From contig NCHN01000018.1 of NCBI GenBank assembly GCA_002281875.1, positions 1 to 60,973 on the forward strand: 60,973 bases of DNA, given 5' to 3'. The DNA is from Sphingobacteriia bacterium 24-36-13 (lineage in GTDB: Bacteria > Bacteroidota > Bacteroidia > Chitinophagales > Chitinophagaceae). A program made the translations under genes and the position numbers. A model generated the notes under the pieces. The model was given only the letters and a program-made list of their open reading frames with translations, was not told where the DNA came from and ran no database searches. Positions 36,201 through 46,900 of this stretch are shown here, one piece after another (the first letter of the stretch is position 1; every line of letters starts with the position of its first letter).

Positions 36201-37424
36201 CTATTTATTTTTTCTACTCATTCCATATTTCTTTAGAATACTCAAAGCCAAACTTTGCTTATGTACTTCATCTGCACCATCCCAAATTCTTGCTCCTCGC
36301 TCGTGTTGAAATAAATTGGCCAACATGGTTTCATCCGATAATCCCATTGCTCCATGAACTTGAATGGCTCTATCTAATACTTTTAATACCATATTGGCTA
36401 CAAAAAATTTAATGCCTGCAATTTGATCACGAGTGGCAGCAGCACCATATAAATCAATATTGTGTGCGGTTCTTAAAACCAATAATCTGGCTGCATCTAT
36501 TTCAACCCTACTTTCTGCAATAAATCCTTGTATAAATTGTTGATGCCCCAACATTTCTCCTTCTTTAATTTCTCTGGTAGCAGCTCGTTGGCACATCAAG
36601 TCAAAGGCTTTCTCTGCAATTCCTACCCATCGCATACAGTGGTGTATTCTGCCTGGTCCAAGGCGTTCCTGCGCTAGTTTAAATCCTGATCCCTCTGTTC
36701 CAATGATATTATTAATAGGGATTCTACAATTATTATAACGAATTTCTGCATGGCTTGCCCAGCCTTCTCCCGCTTCACCAAATACGGGAATATTTCTTAT
36801 AAATTCAAAGCCCGGAGTATCGGTAGGAACGATAAACATACTCGCCCTTTCGTGTGGTGGAGCAGTCGGATTTGTTATTGCCATTACCACTGCAAATGAA
36901 GCTCCATCGGCGGATGAAGTAAACCATTTGTGTCCGTTAATAATATATTCGTTCCCTTCTTTAACCGCAGTGGTTGCAAGTCTTGTGGGGTTAGATCCTG
37001 CCAATTCTGGTTCTGTCATAGAAAAACAGCTGCGAATTTTCCCTTCTAATAATGGTTGTAGATAGGTAGATTTTATTTCATCAGAAGCAAAGCGGGAAAT
37101 CATTTCTGTATTACCAATATCAGGCGGTTGCGCATTAAATGTATACTGCCCATAATAAGGGGATAAGGATAATATTTCACTTACTTGTCCAAACTCACAT
37201 AAGGTTAATCCCATTCCACCTTCATGAGTAGGTAAATGTAAATTCCACCAGCCTTTTTGTTTTACTAATACTCGTTTTTGCGAAAGTATTTTTTCGGTTT
37301 CTTTAAATGGCCTAGTAGTATGTTCGCTCTCTAATGGAATTAACTCAGTTTCTACAAATTCCCGAATGGCGGGTAATAAAGTTTCTAAGCGCTTGGTAAT
37401 AAAAATGGCTTCCATAATAATCAT
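36201..37424 (-). CDS. Acyl-CoA dehydrogenase, ACAD10/11-like
   Basis: A 407-residue flavoprotein. FSMTEPELAGSNPTRL and YIINGHKWFTSSADGA are the usual ACAD FAD/substrate motifs. Where ordinary acyl-CoA dehydrogenases carry the catalytic Glu in a YEGT motif, this protein has WDGADEVH, with Asp382; the DG-x-DEVH pattern is, to my knowledge, that of ACAD10/11. The start ATG at 37424 overlaps the previous stop codon (TAATG); an ATG at 37415 is equally possible. With the neighbouring kinase it would convert a 4-hydroxyacyl-CoA to a 2-enoyl or 3-hydroxyacyl-CoA. Confidence 0.9.
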   Translation of the reverse strand: MIIMEAIFITKRLETLLPAIREFVETELIPLESEHTTRPFKETEKILSQKRVLVKQKGWWNLHLPTHEGGMGLTLCEFGQVSEILSLSPYYGQYTFNAQPPDIGNTEMISRFASDEIKSTYLQPLLEGKIRSCFSMTEPELAGSNPTRLATTAVKEGNEYIINGHKWFTSSADGASFAVVMAITNPTAPPHERASMFIVPTDTPGFEFIRNIPVFGEAGEGWASHAEIRYNNCRIPINNIIGTEGSGFKLAQERLGPGRIHHCMRWVGIAEKAFDLMCQRAATREIKEGEMLGHQQFIQGFIAESRVEIDAARLLVLRTAHNIDLYGAAATRDQIAGIKFFVANMVLKVLDRAIQVHGAMGLSDETMLANLFQHERGARIWDGADEVHKQSLALSILKKYGMSRKNK

Positions 37425-38191
37425 TAAATAGTTACACCGCCATCCGCAGTAAATAAAGTACCTGTGCAATATCCCGATGCAGGGGCAGCTAAAAATAATG
37501 CCAGCGCAGCAATTTCATCTACGGATCCCATTCTTGAAATGGGGGCCATTTTTACAAATCGATTTAACCATTTTTCATCTTGCCAAAGTGCTTCAGAAAA
37601 TTTGGTTTTTATTAGACCAGGACAAATGGCATTCACTCTTATTCCATCAACTCCCCATTCCTTTGCAGTTACTTTAGTAAGCATATTTAATGCAGCTTTT
37701 GAAACAGAATACAAACCCAACCCTGGGTCAGGAGTTATTCCTGCAATGGAACTAATGTTGATTACCGAGCCTCCGCCTCTTTCTTTCATAATCGGGTATA
37801 CTAATTTGCCGAGCTCAAAAGGTGCTTTCACATTTACATTCATTATTTTATCAAACGCCCATTCTTCGCAGGTGACTACAGGACCATAGACAGGGTTAGT
37901 GGCAGCATTATTTACAAGGATATCAATTCCTCCATATAAATCAACTGTTTTATTAACTAGTACTTTACATGATTCTATATCTCCCGCATTGCCTGCTATT
38001 CCAGTACATATACCACCTGCCTCTTCTATGGAAGCAGCTACTTTATCTAGTTCTTCTTGTTTGCGTGAGTTGATTACAACCGCCGCACCACTGGCAGCAA
38101 AATATCTGGCAATGGCTTCCCCAATTCCTTTGCTAGCGCCTGTAATTAAGGCAACTTTTCCTTTTAAACTAAATGCTTCATTCAATTTCAT
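37424..38191 (-). CDS. Short-chain dehydrogenase/reductase
   Basis: A 255-residue classical SDR: TGASKGIGEAI binds the dinucleotide, VNNAATNP is the NNAG-like motif, catalytic Ser lies in INISSIAG and the Tyr/Lys pair in YSVSK. FabG-like length. It is the second gene of the operon and its stop codon overlaps the start of the dehydrogenase by one base. It probably oxidises or reduces a hydroxy/oxo group of the acyl-CoA intermediate. Confidence 0.92.
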   Translation of the reverse strand: MKLNEAFSLKGKVALITGASKGIGEAIARYFAASGAAVVINSRKQEELDKVAASIEEAGGICTGIAGNAGDIESCKVLVNKTVDLYGGIDILVNNAATNPVYGPVVTCEEWAFDKIMNVNVKAPFELGKLVYPIMKERGGGSVINISSIAGITPDPGLGLYSVSKAALNMLTKVTAKEWGVDGIRVNAICPGLIKTKFSEALWQDEKWLNRFVKMAPISRMGSVDEIAALALFLAAPASGYCTGTLFTADGGVTI

Positions 38192-38195
38192 ACAA

Positions 38196-39035
38196 TTAAT
38201 TTTTTCTAGATAATGCTTTATTCATGGCTTTCATGAACTGGTCTTTTACTTTCAATCTAAACCAAGTTGGGGCAAGTCTTTTTAGCTTCCACATGGTTCT
38301 GGCTGCTTTTGGTAGTATAATATAAAGCTCTTGTTTTCCTGCTCTTATTAATATTTCTTTAGCCACTTCGTTGGCTTCCAAGCCTGATCGTTCTAAAAAT
38401 GTTTGAGTGATTTTTTTTGTAGCTGCACCGCCTCTTACAGACTGCGCTATATTGGTTTTAAAGTAAGTAGGTTGTATACAAGAAACATGAATACCAAAAT
38501 CATAGAGTTCACTGTACAATGTTTCACTAATAGCAACAACCGCAGCTTTTGTCATATTATATCCAGCCATAGTAGGTGCACAGCTGATGGCTGCTGCGCT
38601 TGCAGTATTGAGTATATGACCATAACCTTGTTTTTTCATTGCAGGAATAAAATACCAACATCCATACAATACCCCCATCTGATTAATACTTACCATCCAT
38701 TCGTAATTTTCTAAAGAATAGATTTCAAATTCTGACCCATCACCAACACCTGCATTATTAAATAATAAATCAATCCCTTCGGCATCAAATAAAAAACGTT
38801 CTGCTACTTCTTTATATTGGTTTTTGTCTGCAACATCTAATAAGTAAGTGAGCGGTTTTCCTCCTGCTTTAGTTACCAATCCCCCCACTTCTTCCAAAGC
38901 TTTTGGATTATTATCGGCCATCCCAATGGTCCAGCCTTCTTCGGCCAGTTCTAAGGCAAATGCTTTTCCTAATCCAGACGCTGCGCCCGTAATAAATGCT
39001 CTTTTATGAGGATATTTTTGCGAGAGTGTATACAT
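38196..39035 (-). CDS. Short-chain dehydrogenase/reductase
   Basis: A 279-residue classical SDR: TGAASGLGKAF, NNAGVGDGSE, Ser in LNTASAAA and YNMTK. It differs clearly from the SDR downstream and has a basic, hydrophobic C-terminal extension of about 30 residues that could associate with membrane. The start at 39035 (MYTLSQKYPHKRAFITG) is preferred over the ATG at 39092, whose extra 19 residues look unrelated. First gene of the operon, 4 nt from the next. Confidence 0.9.
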   Translation of the reverse strand: MYTLSQKYPHKRAFITGAASGLGKAFALELAEEGWTIGMADNNPKALEEVGGLVTKAGGKPLTYLLDVADKNQYKEVAERFLFDAEGIDLLFNNAGVGDGSEFEIYSLENYEWMVSINQMGVLYGCWYFIPAMKKQGYGHILNTASAAAISCAPTMAGYNMTKAAVVAISETLYSELYDFGIHVSCIQPTYFKTNIAQSVRGGAATKKITQTFLERSGLEANEVAKEILIRAGKQELYIILPKAARTMWKLKRLAPTWFRLKVKDQFMKAMNKALSRKN

Positions 39036-39173
39036 AGGGCAGGCTTTATTACTTGAATGTAAAAAAAGGATAGCACTTAATGGGCATTTCACCGAATTAT
39101 TTTAGCTATTCGCCATTCAGCAAATGCTGGTTTAGAAGACCGTATTTAATTCTATCTTTACAGCTTCCAAAAA

Positions 39174-40235
39174 TTGACTCCTTTGAAAAAAATAAGTCTG
39201 TTACTAACATTACCCTTGCTTCTATTTTCATGCAAGGATGCGAAAAAAGAAAATACCGATTCAAAAGCAAAACCACCTTCGGCTACCATTGTAGACGTAT
39301 TAATTGCGGGTGCAGGAAATATTGACAATAATGTGGAAGTGAATGGAGCTATTATACCAATGGAAACAGTCAATATCAATCCTGAGGTTAGTGGTAGATT
39401 AACCATGCTCAATGCTCCAGATGGCGGCAGAGTAACACAGGGCGCTATTCTGGCGAGGATTAATGACGCCGATTTACAAGCTAATTTATCTAAAACAAAA
39501 GTGTTATTAGATATGGCTCAAAAAACCGAAGAGCGGTTAAGAAAGTTATTGGCCATTAATGGAATTAATCAGTCTGAGTACGACTTGGCTTTAAATCAGG
39601 TGAATAGCTTAAAAGCAGACTTACTGGTAACTCAGGCTCAATTAGATAAAACAATAATTAGAGCACCATTTACTGGGGTTTTGGGGTTGAGACAAATAAG
39701 CCCTGGTGCGTATGTAACACCGGTAATAACCCTTACTACATTACAGCAAGTAGATCGAGTAAAAATAGATTTTAATGTTCCAGAATTTTATACCAATATG
39801 ATTCGGGTAGGAGGATCTGTTCAAATTCAAACGAATGAATCCAATCTAAAAAGAAGAGCAACCATTGTGGCAACGGATCCACAAATTAATCCTACAACAA
39901 GAAATTTACGCGTACGTGCAGTTTTAGATGGCAATGCCATTGCTCCAGGAACTTTTGTAAAAGTATTTTTAGAGGCAGGCAAAAACAAGAATAGCATTCT
40001 GGTTCCTACCAATGCAATTATTCCAGATGCAAGAGCAAAGAAAATAATTGTTGTAAAAGGCGGTGAAGGTGTTTTTGTAGACATTGAAACTGGTTTAAGA
40101 GGTACAGGCTATGTAGAAGTAACAAAAGGACTTATGCCTGGCGATAGTGTAGTGGTTACTGGTGTTTTATTTGTAAGACCCAAGCAACCAATTAAAGTAA
40201 GATCTGTTAAGCAGTTGAGTGATATTATCAAATAG
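39174..40235 (+). CDS. RND efflux periplasmic adaptor (membrane fusion protein)
   Basis: A 353-residue lipoprotein starting at a TTG codon: no ATG precedes the signal sequence. LLLFSC is the lipobox, so the mature protein is lipid-anchored. HlyD-type structure: lipoyl halves around INPEVSGRL and IIRAPFTGVLGLRQISPG, a helical hairpin (about 95-150), beta barrel (190-265) and membrane-proximal domain. A near-consensus -7 box TATCTTTA lies at 39153-39160. The pump gene follows after 18 nt. No outer-membrane channel gene is present. Confidence 0.9.
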   Translation: MTPLKKISLLLTLPLLLFSCKDAKKENTDSKAKPPSATIVDVLIAGAGNIDNNVEVNGAIIPMETVNINPEVSGRLTMLNAPDGGRVTQGAILARINDADLQANLSKTKVLLDMAQKTEERLRKLLAINGINQSEYDLALNQVNSLKADLLVTQAQLDKTIIRAPFTGVLGLRQISPGAYVTPVITLTTLQQVDRVKIDFNVPEFYTNMIRVGGSVQIQTNESNLKRRATIVATDPQINPTTRNLRVRAVLDGNAIAPGTFVKVFLEAGKNKNSILVPTNAIIPDARAKKIIVVKGGEGVFVDIETGLRGTGYVEVTKGLMPGDSVVVTGVLFVRPKQPIKVRSVKQLSDIIK

Positions 40236-40253
40236 AAGAAGCAGCCATATCCC

Positions 40254-43200
40254 ATGAATATTTCTGAATTATCATTAAAGAGACCCATTCTTGCAACGGT
40301 GATGAATATCCTCATCGTATTGTTTGGAATTGTTGGATATAGTTTTTTGGCAGTAAGGGAATATCCTGCGGTTGACCCTCCAGTAGTTAACGTTCGAACT
40401 TCTTATTCAGGAGCTAACTCTGAAATTATTGAGAGTCAAATTACAGAACCCCTTGAAAAAGCCATTAACGGTATTCCAGGTATTAGAAGTATTTCCTCTT
40501 CTAGTTCAAATGGCAATAGCAATATTACTGTTGAATTTAATGTTTCAGAAGATTTAGAAGCAGCAGCAAATGATGTAAGAGACAAAGTAAGTCAGGCAGT
40601 AAGAAATTTGCCCCAAGATGTGGATGCACCACCTGTGGTAAGTAAGTCAGATGCCAATAGCGACTTTATCATAATACTTGCTGTTCAAAGTCAAACTAAA
40701 GGATTATTAGAATTGAGTGAATATGCTGAAAACGTATTACAGGAAAGGTTCCAAACTATTTCTGAAGTAAGCGCAGTTAATTTATTTGGACAAAAAAGAC
40801 CATCCATGCGATTATGGATTGATCCAGATAAATTAAACTCTTTTAATGTAACGTTTAGTGATATTAGAACAGCTTTAAACACTGAAAATGTTGAAATCCC
40901 TTCTGGTAAAATTTATGGTGATAAAACAGAAATAACCATAAAAGCTTTGGGAAGGTTAACTACTGAAAAGGATTTTCGAGATTTAATTATTCGTCAAACC
41001 CCGGCCGGAATTATACGTTTATCAGATGTTGCTTATGTAGAAGTTGGGCCTGAAAATGAAGAGTATAGTTGGCGTTTAAATGGGGTTAATGCAGTAGGGT
41101 TGTCTATTATTCCGCAACCTGGAGCAAATTATATTAAAATTGCAGACGAATTTTATAAGCGATTAGCTGAGATTCAGAAAATTGAAAAAGGAGATTTCAT
41201 TATGACTCCTTTAATTGATCAAACAAAAAATGTTCGTGCCTCCATTAAAGAAGTAGAAGAAACTTTGTTGATTTCATTTACATTGGTTGTATTAGTGATT
41301 TTCTTTTTCTTTAGAAACTGGCTAATTGCTATAAGACCATTGATAGATATTCCTATATCGTTAGTGGCCACTTTCTTTATCATGTATATTTCGGGGTTCT
41401 CTATTAATGTATTAACCTTATTGGGAATTGTTTTGGCCACTGGGCTTGTTGTAGATGATGGGATTGTTGTTACAGAAAATATTTTTAGAAAATTAGAAAG
41501 CGGGCTGCCAATTAGAAAAGCTGCATTAGAGGGAAGTAAAGAAATTTTCTTTGCAGTAGTTTCTACCTCTATCACTTTGGCGGTTGTGTTTTTACCAGTA
41601 ATTTTCTTACAAGGATTTGTAGGCAGCTTATTCCGCGAATTTGGAATTGTTGTTGCAGCAGCTGTTTTAATATCAGCATTTGTATCGCTAACTATTACTC
41701 CTGTATTAAATGTTTATCTCAATAAAAAAGATGCCGGTCATGGTAAGTTTTATGATATGACTGAACCATTTTTTAGAGGAATGGAAAACGGGTACAAGCG
41801 TTTACTAGCTGGTTTTCTAAAAGTTCGTTGGATGGCATGGGTTATTGTTGCTATTTGTGCAGGTATCATTTATTTTATTGGTGCAGGTTTGCAAAGTGAA
41901 TTGGCGCCTTTAGAAGACAGAAGTAGTATACGTTTTCAAATGAGTGGTCCTGAGGGGGCTAGCTATGGGTACATGGTAGAAACAGGCGATAAGTTGTTGG
42001 ATTATTTAACTGACTCTGTACCAGAAAAAGATTTTGTGTTTGCTGCAGTTCCAGGATTTGGTGGAAGTGGTGTGAACTCTGGCACATTGAGAATTAAATT
42101 GGTAGACCCAGATCAACGTAATAGATCGCAATCAGATATTGCCAAAGCAATTGGGAAAAAATTGCCTAGTATCAATAACGCCCGAATTTTCCCAGTAGAA
42201 GAACAAACGATTTCGGTAGGACTTGCCTCTCGAGGATCCCTGCCGGTTCAGTTTATTCTACAAAATTTAGACTTTGAAAAAATTAAAACGGTCATTCCTA
42301 AGTTTTTAGAAGAAGCTAGAAAAGATAAGACTTTCCAAAACGTTGATGTGAATCTTAAATTTAATAAACCCGAATTGCAATTAACTATTGATCGTATTAA
42401 AGCAAAAGATTTAGGGTTATCAATTATAGATGTGGCTGATGTAGTTTCTAGTGCGTTTAGTGGAAGAAGACTGGCTTACTTTATCATGAATGGCAAACAG
42501 TATGAAGTAATTTCTCAGGTTGCTTACAAGGATCGTCAAAAGCCTGCAGACATTGAAAAACTATATGTTCGAAACAATAGAGGTGAAAGTATTCCATTAA
42601 ATGCGGTTGTTAAATTAGAAGAAAGTTCTAATCCCCCAACATTATATCATTTCAATAGATTTAAAGCCGCAACCGTTTCTGCTTCTTTAGCTGAGGGTAT
42701 GACCATTGGCGATGGGGTAAAAGCGATGAGGAGAATTGGCGATCAATTATTAGATGAAAGTTTTAAGACCGCTTTAAATGGACCATCTCGTGATTTTGAA
42801 GAAAGTTCCTCCAATACAACATTTGCTTTTGGGTTTGCATTAATATTAATCTATTTGGTTTTGGCAGCTCAATTTGAAAGCTTTAAGGATCCATTAACCA
42901 TTATGATTACCGTACCACTTGCATTAGCAGGTGCTTTATTAAGCTTATGGATTTTTGATCAAACCATTAATATCTTTTCTCAAATTGGTATGATTATGTT
43001 GATTGGTTTGGTAACTAAAAACGGAATTTTAATTGTAGAATTTGCTAACCAGAAAAGAGAATTTGGTTTAAATAAAAAAGATGCTGTTTTAGAAGCGTCT
43101 GCTCAACGATTGCGCCCTATTTTAATGACTAGCCTTGCTACTGCATTAGGAGCATTGCCAATTGCCTTAAGTATAGGTGCAGCAGCAACCAGCCGTATGC

Positions 43201-43325
43201 CACTGGGCATTGTGATTGTAGGAGGTATTATGTTTTCGCTATTGTTAACGCTGTTTGTAATTCCAGCAGTCTACACTTTTATTTCTGGAAAGCATGATGC
43301 AAAAAAAGTAGATATAACAGATTAA
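40254..43325 (+). CDS. RND efflux permease (AcrB/HAE1 type)
   Basis: A 1023-residue inner-membrane pump with 12 helices and two large periplasmic loops. The N-terminus (MNISELSLKRPILATVMN) is typical. The proton relay is intact: the Asp pair in GLVVDDGIVVTENI (helix 4) and the Lys in GLVTKNGILIVEFAN (helix 10). It exports hydrophobic drugs, detergents or bile-like compounds with the adaptor encoded upstream; an unlinked TolC-like channel must complete the complex. Confidence 0.95.
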   Translation: MNISELSLKRPILATVMNILIVLFGIVGYSFLAVREYPAVDPPVVNVRTSYSGANSEIIESQITEPLEKAINGIPGIRSISSSSSNGNSNITVEFNVSEDLEAAANDVRDKVSQAVRNLPQDVDAPPVVSKSDANSDFIIILAVQSQTKGLLELSEYAENVLQERFQTISEVSAVNLFGQKRPSMRLWIDPDKLNSFNVTFSDIRTALNTENVEIPSGKIYGDKTEITIKALGRLTTEKDFRDLIIRQTPAGIIRLSDVAYVEVGPENEEYSWRLNGVNAVGLSIIPQPGANYIKIADEFYKRLAEIQKIEKGDFIMTPLIDQTKNVRASIKEVEETLLISFTLVVLVIFFFFRNWLIAIRPLIDIPISLVATFFIMYISGFSINVLTLLGIVLATGLVVDDGIVVTENIFRKLESGLPIRKAALEGSKEIFFAVVSTSITLAVVFLPVIFLQGFVGSLFREFGIVVAAAVLISAFVSLTITPVLNVYLNKKDAGHGKFYDMTEPFFRGMENGYKRLLAGFLKVRWMAWVIVAICAGIIYFIGAGLQSELAPLEDRSSIRFQMSGPEGASYGYMVETGDKLLDYLTDSVPEKDFVFAAVPGFGGSGVNSGTLRIKLVDPDQRNRSQSDIAKAIGKKLPSINNARIFPVEEQTISVGLASRGSLPVQFILQNLDFEKIKTVIPKFLEEARKDKTFQNVDVNLKFNKPELQLTIDRIKAKDLGLSIIDVADVVSSAFSGRRLAYFIMNGKQYEVISQVAYKDRQKPADIEKLYVRNNRGESIPLNAVVKLEESSNPPTLYHFNRFKAATVSASLAEGMTIGDGVKAMRRIGDQLLDESFKTALNGPSRDFEESSSNTTFAFGFALILIYLVLAAQFESFKDPLTIMITVPLALAGALLSLWIFDQTINIFSQIGMIMLIGLVTKNGILIVEFANQKREFGLNKKDAVLEASAQRLRPILMTSLATALGALPIALSIGAAATSRMPLGIVIVGGIMFSLLLTLFVIPAVYTFISGKHDAKKVDITD

Positions 43326-43335
43326 TTAAAGAATT

Positions 43336-43983
43336 ATGCTAAGCTCTATTTCAGATATCAGGCGCGATTATATGTTGAAGTCTTTTGACGAATCTCATGC
43401 AGCCAGTAATCCTTTTGACCAGTTTAAAGATTGGTGGGAAGAAGCAACTAGTGTTGAAATTGATGAAGTGAATGCAATGACGCTGGCCACGGTAGATCTA
43501 AATGGAAAGCCTTCAGCTAGGATTGTTTTATTGAAAGGATATACGCATGATGGCTTTGTTTTTTTTACTAATTATGAAAGTGCTAAAGGTCAAGAATTAC
43601 AGGCCAACCCAAATGCTGCATTATTATTTTTTTGGAAAGAGTTAGAGCGTCAAATCAGGATTGAAGGAAGCGTAGAGAAAATCTCCGAAGCCGATAGTGA
43701 TGCTTATTTTCATTCAAGACCAGCTGGGAGTAGAATTGGGGCTTGGGTTTCTCCACAAAGTAAAGTAATTCCAGGTCGTTCATTTCTAGAGGAGAATTAT
43801 CAGAAACTACTATTGCAATACCCTGATGAAAACCAAGTACCTCGTCCACCACATTGGGGTGGGTATATTGTAAAACCTGAGAGTTTTGAGTTTTGGCAAG
43901 GAAGAAGTAGCAGACTCCACGATCGTTTAAGGTTCACTCAAAATGATTCAGGAGAATGGGTTAGAGACCGTTTAGCTCCTTAA
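43336..43983 (+). CDS. pdxH: Pyridoxamine 5'-phosphate oxidase
   Basis: A 215-residue FMN enzyme oxidising pyridoxine/pyridoxamine phosphate to pyridoxal phosphate. RRDY near the N-terminus, NPFDQFKDWW, ARIVLLKGY, RQIRIEGSVEKI and the C-terminal RLHDRLRFT are family motifs. It follows the RND pump by 10 nt and may be co-transcribed, although the functions are unrelated. Confidence 0.96.
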   Translation: MLSSISDIRRDYMLKSFDESHAASNPFDQFKDWWEEATSVEIDEVNAMTLATVDLNGKPSARIVLLKGYTHDGFVFFTNYESAKGQELQANPNAALLFFWKELERQIRIEGSVEKISEADSDAYFHSRPAGSRIGAWVSPQSKVIPGRSFLEENYQKLLLQYPDENQVPRPPHWGGYIVKPESFEFWQGRSSRLHDRLRFTQNDSGEWVRDRLAP

Positions 43984-43995
43984 AGTTCAGTTTAT

Positions 43996-46900
43996 TTACT
44001 TGAGTGAAAAATCATTTTGAAGCTGAACAATTACTGCTTGTATGGTTTGATTTAACTGCGCTCCTAAATCAGGAATTTTTTCAATCTGTTCTCCTGTTTT
44101 AGCATAGAATTCAATACTCTCCACAGTTTTATAAGCTTGTTTAATTCCTAGACTATAAATGGAAGATTTCATTTTATGTGCCAATAGATAAACTTCATTT
44201 ATTTGTTTTAATTCTATCGCTTTTAATAAATTAATAATGTCTAAGTTGGTGTTTTTTATAAACACTAATACTATCTCTTTTAAAAATGCAATATCGTCTT
44301 GGTCTATACCTTGTAATGCAGAGAGGTCGTATAGTTTTTCACTATTTATTGAATCGGAATTCTTCTTTATTTTTTTAGTAAAGTCTATATGACTGTTTAA
44401 TTGCAATTGTTTCTTTATACATTCATATAAACCCGCTTCCGTAAATGGCTTAGTGATATAATCATTAAATCCGGCTTCTGCAAATCGATCGGTTTCTTTC
44501 TTGAAAGCATTCGCAGTAAGTGCAACAATAGGGACTGCTGCTTTGATGGTATCACCCATATGTCTAATTAATTGGGTTGCTTCATAACCATCTACTTCCG
44601 GCATATGAATATCCATCAGTATTAAATCGAAATCACTCTTTTTGTGTGCTTCAAATGCTTCCTGACCATTTGCAACCAATACTACTTCGTGCCCCCATTC
44701 TTCTAGTATTTGTTTAACTATAATTTGATTGATGGTTACATCTTCCGCAACTAAGATTCTTTTTTTATCAATAGGTGTAAATACTTCCTCTTCTTTGCTA
44801 TTTTGTAGCATTGAACTTTCGCCAATTTGATAAGGGATGCGTATAGTAAAACTAGTTCCTTTGTTTAAAACACTTTCTGCTTTAATTGTACCACCCTGCA
44901 TTTCAACAAGGTTTTTGGTAATGGTCAAGCCTAGGCCAGTACCCCCATATTTTCTGCTAGTTTCTGAAGAAGCCTGAACAAATTCGTCAAATATGTTCGC
45001 CAAATTTTCAGGTGAAATGCCAATACCAGTATCACTTACTTTGAACTCAAAAACAGGTGAATTTCCTAATTCATTCAATTGAACGGCACTTACTGTTATT
45101 CTACCAGATTCTGTAAACTTAAGCGCATTACTAATTAAATTATTTAGTACTTGTCCAAGTCTAAAAGGGTCACCCACTAATATTGTTTCGATTGGCACTT
45201 GGTTGTCAAAAATCAATTCAAGGCCCTTTTCTTCTATTTTGAAAATGAAAGTTTTTAATGTGTTTGAAATTTTCTCCTCAAGCAAAAAAGGAATATATTC
45301 TAACTCAATTTTACCTGATTCAATTTTAGTAAAATCAAGTACATCATTTACTATATGCAGTAAATTATCTGCAGATTCAAGTATAAGTTTGGTATATTCT
45401 TCTTGTTTGGGATTTAGATTTGTTTTGTACAATAGCCCTCCAATTCCTAAGATACCATTCATTGGTGTTCTAATTTCATGGCTAATATTAGCCAGAAACA
45501 CTTCTTTAACCCTGCTTGCTCTTTCTGTTTCCTCTTTCGCTTTAATTAGTTCTCTTTCTGCTTTTATTCTATTGGTAATATCTTGTGAGAAGCCAATGAT
45601 ATATGGTGTGCTTGATGTTTCTTCAACCATATAGTTTTGGTAAAGCAAATAAATATGTTCTCCATTTTTGCAAATGATAATGAATACGCCCTCTGCTTTA
45701 CCTGTTGTTAATACATTTTGTAGGTACTGTTCATCAAACTGAGTAATCTTATCTTGCGGTACGAATTCCTTAATATTTCTTCCTATTAACTCTTCACTTG
45801 AATAACCTATAATACTGCAAATTGCAGGATTAACACTCAATAGTTTTCCTTCTAAATCGTGCGTACAAATAAGCGCCTGACTATAGTTAAAGAGATCTCT
45901 GTATCTCTTTTCGTTCAATAGTAACTTGTCTTCAATTTGTTTTCTCTCAGTAATGTTTAGCCCAAATCCTATAACGAGGTTTACTTCATTTTTTTTATTT
46001 AAAACAGGGAATAGGTTTCTTAAGTGATATTCAACTTTTCCGTCTGCTTGAGTTAACGTTTCTTCCCAAGATAATTGCTTTTTAGAAGCTATAACTTTAT
46101 TAAAAATTTTTCTCCTCTCTAAAGCTATATCGGCATTTTTATTTCTGTATATACAATACTCTTCATCTGTTTTTCCGATTATCCATTTTCTTAATTCAGC
46201 ATCTTTAATGCCAATAGGATTCACAAATAAATATCTATGAGAAGCATCAAATACAGCAATATCTGTTGGGATACTATTTAATATGCTTTCGTAAAACTTT
46301 TTCTGTTTATTAAATTCAGCTTCCGTCTCTTTAATTTTAGTAATATCCATATGGGTACCTAAAATTTTAAGGGGATAGCCTTCTTTATCCTTATCGGTTA
46401 CAATTCCTCTATCTAAAATCCATTTATAATTACCAAACTTATCTTTGATTCTATATTCTGTATGATGGTGATCTATTTCTTTGCTTCTATATTGCTGATC
46501 TTGTTTTTGTAAAATTGCTATATCATCTGGATGAACTGCATTCCACCATTGCTCTGCAATAGATAAATCAGTATTCTCTAATTCAATGAAAGCTCTTTTT
46601 TGGTGTGAAAAGCTGGTTAGATTCTTTTTGTAATCATGCATCCAAACATTGTCTCCCATTTTCTCAAGGGCAAACAATAATTTTTTCTCGTAGTTCTCAC
46701 TCTTTGCTTCTTCAATTTCTTTTTTAAGAATCAACGCTTGTAATAAATCTATTTGGGCATTTTGAATTGAATAGTCATTTCTTCCAAATGCATTTTCTTC
46801 CATTTCTTTAATGGAAGAAAAAGATGGGCTGCCTATAAAAACAAGTAGTTTGGGTTGTTCATTTAGTAAAAATTGACCAGTCAAATGAATGACTTTATCT

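Noticed and set aside
37464-38213. Plus-strand ORFs (141 and 104 codons) opposite the SDR gene
   Set aside because: Antisense to a well-conserved enzyme with intact catalytic motifs; no independent support.
39080-39325. Plus-strand ORF of 81 codons overlapping the start of the RND adaptor
   Set aside because: Different frame from the adaptor, whose lipobox and HlyD domain are clear.
41219-41575. Minus-strand ORF of 118 codons opposite the RND pump
   Set aside because: Shadow of membrane helices of the pump.
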